From positions 1-5,626 of the forward strand of contig JAOUQB010000181.1 of NCBI GenBank assembly GCA_029879555.1: DNA of 5,626 nucleotides. The letters run 5' to 3'. Within the stretch, counting starts at the first letter, position 1. Every line of letters starts with the position of its first letter. The DNA comes from Nitrospirota bacterium (GTDB taxonomy: Bacteria; Nitrospirota; Nitrospiria; Nitrospirales; UBA8639). The notes under the pieces are model-generated. The model saw only the letters and a program-made list of their open reading frames with translations, was not told where the DNA came from and searched no databases. Shown here piece by piece: positions 1 to 4,141 of this stretch. The position numbers and the translations under genes are program-made.

Positions 1-363
1 CGCCCCGTGGGGTATCTGGGTTCATTTTTGATCGGGACGGCGTTTGCCGCAGGTTGGACACCTTGTGTCGGGCCGGTGCTGGGGACCATTTTGGCGTATG
101 CCAGTACGACTGAATCGATGTCTGGCGGAGTCATGTTGCTCTCGGCGTATTCGTTTGGGCTCGGTCTGCCCTTCTTCTTAACAGCCTTTGGTATGGATAC
201 CTTTTTGAGGTACTTCAAAAGCCTGCGAACTTATCTTGGTGGAGTCTCTTTCGTAAGCGGAGGCCTATTAATTCTTGTTGGCGTGATGATTTTCACGGAT
301 TCCGTGACCCTCTTTACCAGTTTCCTTGAGCGAAACGGCATCGGCTGGTACATCGGCCAGTAG
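1..363 (+). CDS. ccdA: Cytochrome c biogenesis protein CcdA (DsbD transmembrane family), C-terminal half, 5' end outside window
   Basis: CcdA is an inner-membrane protein that passes electrons from cytoplasmic thioredoxin to thiol-disulfide proteins outside the membrane, such as those that keep apocytochrome c haem-binding cysteines reduced. The frame is open from base 1 (codons Arg-Pro-Val...), so the GTG at base 7 is probably internal. About 120 codons remain of a family usually near 230-250 residues. Three hydrophobic segments are visible, counted from that GTG: about 4-31, 39-62 and 77-98. The first carries the family signature GWTPCVGP, whose Cys (residue 20) corresponds to the second of the two redox cysteines; its partner would lie in the missing N-terminal half. 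The gene ends in TAG and converges on bamD. The family call is firm. Whether the real role is cytochrome c maturation or broader periplasmic reduction cannot be told from this half. Confidence 0.88.
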   Translation, partial: RPVGYLGSFLIGTAFAAGWTPCVGPVLGTILAYASTTESMSGGVMLLSAYSFGLGLPFFLTAFGMDTFLRYFKSLRTYLGGVSFVSGGLLILVGVMIFTDSVTLFTSFLERNGIGWYIGQ

Positions 364-375
364 GGTGCTGTGTAA

Positions 376-400
376 TCCTTCCCTGAAGGAACAGATTTTT
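376..400 (+). terminator. Weak candidate terminator between ccdA and bamD
   Basis: A 6-bp perfect stem (TCCTTC, loop CCT, GAAGGA; 376-390) is followed after five bases by a run of five T (396-400), 12 bp past the ccdA stop. The stem is short and the T-run is offset, so this is a poor Rho-independent terminator. A second possible stem, GGCGA (462-466) with TCGCC (479-483), followed by T-rich sequence at 485-497, overlaps the bamD stop codon and could serve the same + strand transcript. Neither is strong. No clear terminator for bamD on the - strand was seen. Confidence 0.25.
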
Positions 401-468
401 AAATCCAGCGCCGAAAGCTAGCGTAGCGGTTTATTATCGAGACTGACCCCTTATGAAGGCAGGCGAGG

Positions 469-1515
469 CTAGCACCATTCGCCGGTTTTGCAGGTTTTTG
501 GATCGGTCGGTAGCGATGATGTCGTGGTTGTTATGGGTGTTGGAGGATTGGGTTGAGGGGATTGAGAATCGCACCACGCGCCGATGGGGCATGAGGATAT
601 CGATGTCGGTTGGTCATTGGAATGAGCGGTTTGGGGGTGGCTTGTGGCAGCACCCGGCAAAATGCCGGCATTGGTGAAGACAGTCGTATTTGGATTTGGT
701 GGAAGTGCCTCATGAGACGATGCCGATGGCCGGCTAGCTGTGTATTCCTTTGGCAAGGGATTGTGGGGAATTTTAGCCAGTAATGTTGGATGGTCTTCCT
801 GAAGTGAGGCGAGTAATGATTGGGCCGAGGAGTGATAGGGACTATTCGGATAGTGATGAATGAGCGCCACGAGCCAATCTTGTGACCATTCTTCAATCCC
901 CAAATCTTGATAGGTTTTTGCCAGGTGAAACATGGCTTCTCCAGTTGTCTCTAATTCGGGGAATTCCTTGATGATTTTTTCATACCGATTGGCAGCCGCC
1001 AGATAGGAGCCGCGCTTGTAATAAAATTCTCCCACCATCAGATGTCGTTGGACGAGCTGTTCCTTGCAGGTCTGAATAGTTTGTTTGGCTTCTGCTTCAT
1101 AACGGCTCGCCGGAAATTCTTTCAATAGCTTTTCGAATCCGGTGATGGCATTGTTCAGTGGTTCGGGATCTCGGTCGACCGTTCGAAATTGTTTGTAATG
1201 GCTCACGCCAATTTTGTATTGAGCGTATGGCGCCAGGATGTGATTCCGATGGAGGTCAAGAAAATGTTTGTATTCGACGATGGCTTCAGCATAGGATTCT
1301 TTGTCAAAAAATGATTCGGCCCGTTTCATGATCACGTTGGGGTCGTAGCTCATTTCGATGGAATCGCCCACGAAAATTTGTTCATCCGTGGAGGAAACAT
1401 CTTGGGTGGTCGCCTCTTTGGGATCTGGCGTGGACGAACAACCGAGAAACAGGACGGTTAGGCTCATCAGAAGCCAAAGTTTTGTGATGCGGTGAATGGT
1501 CAGTAGGTTCGACAT
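469..1515 (-). CDS. bamD: Outer membrane assembly lipoprotein BamD (YfiO family) with long Cys-motif tail
   Basis: BamD is the essential lipoprotein partner of BamA in the complex that folds beta-barrel proteins into the outer membrane; it acts at the periplasmic face of that membrane. The 348-residue product has a basic N-terminus, a hydrophobic stretch (about 13-24) and a lipobox-like end, FLGC, with lipidated Cys26 followed by Ser-Ser. A helical TPR-type core covers about residues 60-245, with repeat-like elements such as A-x2-Y-x3-L and spaced FP/YP turns (KEFPASRY, KEFPELET, HHYPNSPY) typical of YfiO proteins. E. coli BamD is about 245 residues, so the Pro/Ser/Thr-rich part from about 252 to 348 is extra; it holds two C-x2-G-x-W-C motifs. 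The ATG at 1515 has no good Shine-Dalgarno (upstream CAACCCTCACC). It is kept because it gives a complete signal peptide; Met17 would leave only about nine residues before the lipid Cys. A generic TPR lipoprotein is the alternative call. Confidence 0.85.
   Translation of the reverse strand: MSNLLTIHRITKLWLLMSLTVLFLGCSSTPDPKEATTQDVSSTDEQIFVGDSIEMSYDPNVIMKRAESFFDKESYAEAIVEYKHFLDLHRNHILAPYAQYKIGVSHYKQFRTVDRDPEPLNNAITGFEKLLKEFPASRYEAEAKQTIQTCKEQLVQRHLMVGEFYYKRGSYLAAANRYEKIIKEFPELETTGEAMFHLAKTYQDLGIEEWSQDWLVALIHHYPNSPYHSSAQSLLASLQEDHPTLLAKIPHNPLPKEYTASRPSASSHEALPPNPNTTVFTNAGILPGAATSHPQTAHSNDQPTSISSCPIGAWCDSQSPQPNPPTPITTTTSSLPTDPKTCKTGEWC
472..591 (-). repeat. Duplicated C-x2-G-x-W-C motif in BamD tail
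   Basis: Two heptapeptides, CPIGAWC (residues 309-315, bases 571-591) and CKTGEWC (residues 342-348, bases 472-492), share Cys, Gly, Trp and Cys at the same spacing. The second ends directly at the stop codon. The two 21-base segments match at 15 of 21 positions, so descent from one another is possible but not proven. The sequence between them is rich in Pro, Thr and Ser. Cys26 is lipidated and one more Cys lies in the core (residue 150), so four of the six cysteines sit in these motifs. Confidence 0.7.
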
Positions 1516-1567
1516 GGTGAGGGTTGTGCGAAGATTGAATCTATGGTTTGGAAAATTTTGAAGGTGA

Positions 1568-1596
1568 AGTATTCAAGTTATCCTAAAGTTATACAA
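1568..1596 (-). promoter_or_regulatory. Possible sigma70-type promoter for bamD
   Basis: On the - strand, TTGTAT (1596-1591) is separated by 17 bases from AATACT (1573-1568). This gives 3 of 6 matches to the -35 consensus and 4 of 6 to the -10, with ideal spacing. Transcription would begin near 1561 and leave a leader of about 45 bases before the bamD ATG. The match is weak and rests on position and spacing. No equally good promoter for fabH was seen in 1516-1746; CATAAT at 1677-1682 could be a -10 but lacks a partner at the right distance. Confidence 0.3.
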
Positions 1597-1635
1597 GATC
1601 GGGACCAAAAGTGAAAAGTCTATAGTTTCAGAAAT

Positions 1636-1657
1636 TTGCCTCATGCTGTTGAGGCAA
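1636..1657. repeat. Perfect 8-bp inverted repeat in the bamD-fabH divergent region
   Basis: TTGCCTCA (1636-1643) and TGAGGCAA (1650-1657) are exact reverse complements around the 6-base loop TGCTGT. The element lies about 120 bp before the bamD start and 90 bp before the fabH start. Neither side has a T-run, so it does not look like a terminator. A DNA-binding-protein operator or a leader hairpin are the likely roles; the sequence alone cannot choose. Confidence 0.55.
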
Positions 1658-1697
1658 GATAGTCTCATCTTTACCACATAATCTTCACATATACCAT

Positions 1698-1715
1698 ATG
1701 GCATGATGATGCCAT
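1698..1715. repeat. Perfect 7-bp inverted repeat upstream of fabH
   Basis: ATGGCAT (1698-1704) and ATGCCAT (1709-1715) pair around a GATG loop, ending 31 bases before the fabH ATG. It overlaps another palindrome, CCATATGG (1694-1701), so the ATGG at 1698-1701 belongs to both. In RNA only one of the two hairpins could form at a time. As DNA it could be an operator for fabH control. Confidence 0.5.
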
Positions 1716-1729
1716 TGTCCAATTCTCAC

Positions 1730-1740
1730 AGGTGGTAGGT
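1730..1740 (+). promoter_or_regulatory. Purine-rich ribosome-binding region that decides the fabH start
   Basis: AGGTGGTAGGT contains AGGTGG (11 bases before the ATG at 1747) and TAGGT (6 bases before it). An in-frame GTG at 1732 lies inside this element and has no Shine-Dalgarno of its own upstream, so ATG 1747 is preferred. Starting at the GTG would add five residues. Confidence 0.5.
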
Positions 1741-1746
1741 TTCGGT

Positions 1747-2739
1747 ATGTTTCAGCCAGTATCCAGAATTAGCGGAACCGGTTCAGCGCTTCCATCCAGA
1801 CGGGTTGAGAATTCGGAAGTGGCTGCTGTGGTGGGGAAGGATCCGGGGTATATTGTTCGGGTATCGGGTATTCGGACTCGACATTGGGTCGAGCTTGATG
1901 AGGATTGTTCCTCCTTGGCGGAACAGGCGTCTCGTCAAGCGCTAGACCGTGCTGGATTAACGCCTCAAGACCTGGACGTGATTATCGTCTCCACGACCTC
2001 CCCAGACATGCTGTTTCCTTCTACCGCCTGTTTACTCCAAGCGCGTTTAGGGATTGCGGGAATTCCTGCCTTTGACTGTTCCGCCTCGTGTTCGGGGTTT
2101 CTGTATGGGCTGTCGATGGCAGATTGTTTTCTGCGGTCTGGGCAGTTCCAGCGATGCCTTATTGTGGCTTCGGAGGTGAAATCACGGACGTTGGATCGTC
2201 AGGATCTCAGTACCGCCATCTTATTCGGAGATGGGGCGGGCGCCGTGATTCTTGAACGAGCCATTAATCCGGACCATGGGATCGTCAGTATTCGTCTTCA
2301 TGCTGACGGCCGTTATCATGAGTTGGTGAAAGTCTCAGGGGGTGGCTCTCGTCAGCCACTCTCTCCGTCAGTTCTGGAGAATCGGTCTCATACCTTGCGG
2401 ATTCAGGGTTCCAAATTATTCCGGATTGCCATCAGGAAATTACGCCAAGCCATACAGGATCATGTCAAAGAAGAGAAGTGGGAAATGGCCGATTTGGATC
2501 AGGTTGTTTTCCATCAAGCCAATGCCAGAATGATTGCCCATTTGTGTCGAACGCTGGAGATTTCCGCTGATCGATGTGTGGCGATTATGGAGGATGTGGG
2601 GAATACGTCGTCGGCATCGTTGCCGATGGCCCTTGATTACGCGAATCGGCATGATCGGTTACAAAAAGGTAGCCGTATTTTGCTAGGTGCTTTTGGGGGC
2701 GGATTAACCTGGGGTACGGCTTTGATTCGTTGGGGTTGA
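1747..2739 (+). CDS. fabH: Beta-ketoacyl-ACP synthase III (FabH)
   Basis: FabH condenses an acyl-CoA starter, usually acetyl-CoA, with malonyl-ACP to begin type II fatty-acid synthesis in the cytoplasm. The 330-residue product has the usual family length and a complete catalytic triad: Cys115 in FDCSASCSGF, His256 in VFHQANARM and Asn286 in VGNTSSAS. Other family landmarks are the N-terminal ISGTGSALP strand, IRTRHW, FGDGAGAVIL near residue 165 and the closing FGGGLTWGTAL. The Cys context is S-A-S-C-S-G instead of the A-A-A-C-A-G of E. coli, which could affect starter-acyl preference. The start is ATG 1747; an in-frame GTG at 1732 would add five residues. The gene stands alone, without plsX, fabD, fabG or acpP beside it, so a second FabH elsewhere in the genome is possible. 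A FabH-like paralogue with another acyl substrate is the main alternative. Confidence 0.9.
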   Translation: MFQPVSRISGTGSALPSRRVENSEVAAVVGKDPGYIVRVSGIRTRHWVELDEDCSSLAEQASRQALDRAGLTPQDLDVIIVSTTSPDMLFPSTACLLQARLGIAGIPAFDCSASCSGFLYGLSMADCFLRSGQFQRCLIVASEVKSRTLDRQDLSTAILFGDGAGAVILERAINPDHGIVSIRLHADGRYHELVKVSGGGSRQPLSPSVLENRSHTLRIQGSKLFRIAIRKLRQAIQDHVKEEKWEMADLDQVVFHQANARMIAHLCRTLEISADRCVAIMEDVGNTSSASLPMALDYANRHDRLQKGSRILLGAFGGGLTWGTALIRWG

Positions 2740-2771
2740 ATCGCTTGGGCTTTCTGCTTCTCTATCGTGAA

Positions 2772-2800
2772 TTGGCACACAGCTGAAATTGGCCTCGAAT
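2772..2800 (+). promoter_or_regulatory. Possible promoter for ispH
   Basis: TTGGCA (2772-2777, 5 of 6 to the -35 consensus) lies 17 bases before TCGAAT (2795-2800, 4 of 6 to the -10). Initiation near 2807 would give a leader of about 77 bases. It begins 33 bp after the fabH stop, which would let ispH be transcribed apart from fabH. Confidence 0.28.
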
Positions 2801-2803
2801 TTT

Positions 2804-2837
2804 ATGAGAAGGATGATAGCGTGCCTTTTCTTCTCAT
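2804..2837. repeat. 8-bp inverted repeat upstream of ispH
   Basis: ATGAGAAG (2804-2811) and CTTCTCAT (2830-2837) are exact reverse complements across an 18-base loop, 46 bases before the ispH TTG. An alternative register pairs GAGAAGG (2806-2812) with CCTTTTC (2824-2830) using one G-U pair. The T-rich right arm is weakly terminator-like for fabH, but no T-run follows it. Confidence 0.4.
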
Positions 2838-2868
2838 GCTAAAGTATCTTGTTCTATGAGATTAACCT

Positions 2869-2874
2869 GGGAGG
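2869..2874 (+). promoter_or_regulatory. Ribosome binding site supporting the TTG start of ispH
   Basis: GGGAGG sits nine bases before TTG 2884. No in-frame ATG or GTG lies close by upstream, and the TTG places the N-terminus exactly where IspH proteins begin, so this site decides the start. Confidence 0.7.
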
Positions 2875-2883
2875 GCGTGTGCC

Positions 2884-3822
2884 TTGAAAATATATTTAGC
2901 GAATCCAAGGGGGTTTTGTGCTGGGGTCGATCGGGCCATAGAAATTGTTGATTTATCTTTAAAAACATATGGTGCGCCCATTTATGTCCGTCATGAAATT
3001 GTCCATAGTCGACATGTGGTGGAATCTCTTCGAGGAAAAGGTGCCATCTTTGTGGAAGAGTTGGGTGAGGTGCCGGATGGAGCCATTGTTATTTTTAGTG
3101 CCCATGGGGTCGCCAAGGCTGTTTGGGAGGAATCCACACGACGAAATCTCAAAGTGATTGATGCCACCTGTCCTTTAGTGATTAAAGTCCACAATGAAGT
3201 TAACCGGGATTATTCCAATGAGTACGAGCTGATCCTCATTGGTCATGCGGGACATCCGGAAGTGGTGGGGACTCTAGGCCAAGTGCCAGATAAGTTCCAC
3301 CTGGTGTCTTCAGTAGAGGATGTTGAAACATTGGTAGTCGAGAATCCCCAGCATTTGTCGTATGTGACCCAAACCACCTTAAGTGTGGATGAATGCCGGG
3401 ATATTGTCGCCGCTCTCCATCAGCGGTTCCCTGGGATTAAAGGCCCGCACCAAGAAGATATTTGTTATGCCACCCAAAATCGGCAAAATGCCGTCAAGGA
3501 GTTGTCCCGGTTTGTTGATGTGATTTTGGTCATCGGCTCTCCAAATAGTTCTAATTCTAATCGTTTACGGGAGTTAGGCGAGCGATGCGGGATCACGTCG
3601 TATTTGATTGATTCCTATCAAGACATTCAACTTTCGTGGCTTGAAGGCGTGAAAGCTGTTGGTATTGCGGCAGGCGCCTCCGCTCCAGAGGTTCTTGTGT
3701 CCCAAGTCATAAAATTCTTAAAAGATCAAGGGGCTGATGGTGTTGAGGAACTCACCGTCGTCGAGGAAGATGTCGAATTCCTTCTCCCAAAGGAATTGTT
3801 GATGGCCAGTAAATCTAAGTAA
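2884..3822 (+). CDS. ispH: 4-hydroxy-3-methylbut-2-enyl diphosphate reductase (IspH/LytB), TTG start
   Basis: IspH carries out the last step of the MEP isoprenoid pathway in the cytoplasm, reducing HMBPP to isopentenyl and dimethylallyl diphosphate with an iron-sulfur cluster. The 312 residues match the usual length. The three cluster cysteines are present: Cys12 in [10 protein letters not shown], Cys96 in DATCPLV and Cys194 in [10 protein letters not shown]. Substrate-pocket residues are also in place: His41 (RHEIVH), His74 (FSAHGV), His124 and Glu126 (GHAGHPE), the TQTTLS loop (162-167), SSNSNRL (222-228) and AGASAPE (263-269). TTG 2884 is chosen because it gives the canonical N-terminus with the first Cys at position 12 and has GGGAGG nine bases upstream. 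The last 25 or so residues are acidic and follow the conserved core. Nothing is broken or missing. fabH lies 144 bp upstream and smc 315 bp downstream. Neither is in the same pathway. Confidence 0.97.
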   Translation: MKIYLANPRGFCAGVDRAIEIVDLSLKTYGAPIYVRHEIVHSRHVVESLRGKGAIFVEELGEVPDGAIVIFSAHGVAKAVWEESTRRNLKVIDATCPLVIKVHNEVNRDYSNEYELILIGHAGHPEVVGTLGQVPDKFHLVSSVEDVETLVVENPQHLSYVTQTTLSVDECRDIVAALHQRFPGIKGPHQEDICYATQNRQNAVKELSRFVDVILVIGSPNSSNSNRLRELGERCGITSYLIDSYQDIQLSWLEGVKAVGIAAGASAPEVLVSQVIKFLKDQGADGVEELTVVEEDVEFLLPKELLMASKSK

Positions 3823-3929
3823 TTTCTGTTTTCCCCCGTTTCGGGCTCGAATAGTCTCGAAAAAGATAGTTAGCTTAGGCTTCTGGACTGTTTCCCTCCA
3901 AAAAAAAATAAAATTTTCAGGACCTGTCG

Positions 3930-3938
3930 TTATCCACA
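3930..3938 (+). promoter_or_regulatory. Single perfect DnaA-box match (TTATCCACA)
   Basis: TTATCCACA is identical to the high-affinity DnaA box consensus of E. coli. It lies 13 bp after an 18-bp A/T-only tract and about 200 bp before smc. Only degenerate relatives were seen nearby, such as TTACCCACG at 4116-4124 with two differences. This argues against a full replication origin but leaves open DnaA titration or DnaA-dependent control. Confidence 0.35.
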
Positions 3939-4028
3939 GGATTGTTAGCCAACCGTTCGCATATTCTTGCAATAATGCCATATATGGGATTGAGCTCTAC
4001 TTATAACCACCATATTTTGTGCAAATTT

Positions 4029-4057
4029 TTGATTTTCACCGCTTTGTATGGTACAGA
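4029..4057 (+). promoter_or_regulatory. Possible promoter for smc with extended -10
   Basis: TTGATT (4029-4034) is followed after 17 bases by TACAGA (4052-4057). TG at 4049-4050, one base before that hexamer, gives an extended -10 form. Initiation near 4064 would leave a leader of about 74 bases. The -10 itself matches only 3 of 6 positions, so this is a tentative placement. Confidence 0.22.
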
Positions 4058-4099
4058 TTGAGAGTTTATTTAGCGAAGTGAGCGTGTAACTTAGTGAGA

Positions 4100-4141
4100 A
4101 TGAAGAGCCACAAGATTACCCACGTCCAGGAGGGAGTATGA
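4100..4141 (+). CDS. Possible 13-codon leader ORF overlapping the smc start (ATGA)
   Basis: ATG 4100 opens a 13-codon frame reading MKSHKITHVQEGV, whose TGA stop (4139-4141) overlaps the smc ATG (4138-4140) in the four-base form ATGA. The next stop upstream in this frame is at 4079, and an in-frame GTG at 4094 could lengthen it by two codons. The upstream GTGAGA is only a weak ribosome-binding site. Such overlaps are typical of translational coupling, but the peptide resembles nothing I recognise and the overlap may be chance. Confidence 0.2.
   Translation: MKSHKITHVQEGV
4128..4133 (+). promoter_or_regulatory. Strong ribosome binding site for smc
   Basis: A full AGGAGG (4128-4133) with a further GGAG-like extension (4133-4136) stands four bases before ATG 4138. 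It is the strongest Shine-Dalgarno in the window. It fixes the smc start, which also matches the N-terminus expected for the family. Confidence 0.75.

Larger units (their letters stand above)
3823..4137. other. 315-bp intergenic region between ispH and smc
   Basis: No convincing protein gene lies here apart from a possible 13-codon leader ORF at its end. A small hairpin, CCCG-TTT-CGGG (3835-3845), follows the ispH stop but has no T-run, so no clear terminator is seen. CTCGAA is repeated at 3846-3851 and 3856-3861. An A9-T-A4-T4 tract (3900-3917) lies just before a perfect DnaA box inside the inverted repeat CCTGT (3924-3928)/ACAGG (3936-3940). Two sigma70-like -10 strings, AATAAT (3971-3976) and TATAAC (4002-4007), lack well-spaced -35 partners. 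The region is much more A/T-rich than the genes around it. Confidence 0.6.

Noticed and set aside
453..677. 74-codon + strand ORF at the ccdA-bamD junction
   Set aside because: It lies almost wholly antisense to the bamD tail, has no ribosome-binding site, and its Trp/Arg-rich content is what the Pro/Ser-rich tail codons produce in reverse.
417..738. Three GCTAGC palindromes within about 320 bp (417-422, 468-473, 733-738)
   Set aside because: Although CTAG is often rare in bacteria, the flanks are not alike and the sites fall in both coding and non-coding DNA, so no repeat element is supported.
531..896. 121-codon - strand ORF inside bamD in another frame, considered as a sign of a frameshift in the tail
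   Set aside because: The bamD frame itself stays open to a natural stop and keeps two ordered Cys motifs; the alternative frame shows no conserved domain.
1640..2840. CTCATGCT occurring both upstream of fabH (1640-1647) and upstream of ispH (2833-2840)
   Set aside because: One shared 8-mer between two gaps of this size is expected by chance about half the time, and the positions relative to the starts differ.
3835..3845. Terminator hairpin CCCG-TTT-CGGG after ispH
   Set aside because: The stem is only four base pairs and no T-run follows on either strand.
3718..3981. 87-codon ORF on the - strand across the ispH end and the following gap
   Set aside because: It overlaps the conserved end of ispH by about 105 bases, has no recognisable family features, and much of its A/T-rich part reads through the A/T tract. 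It is most likely chance.
3823..4137. Replication origin upstream of smc
   Set aside because: Only one good DnaA box is present, with no cluster of boxes and no dnaA, dnaN or gidA gene in the window.
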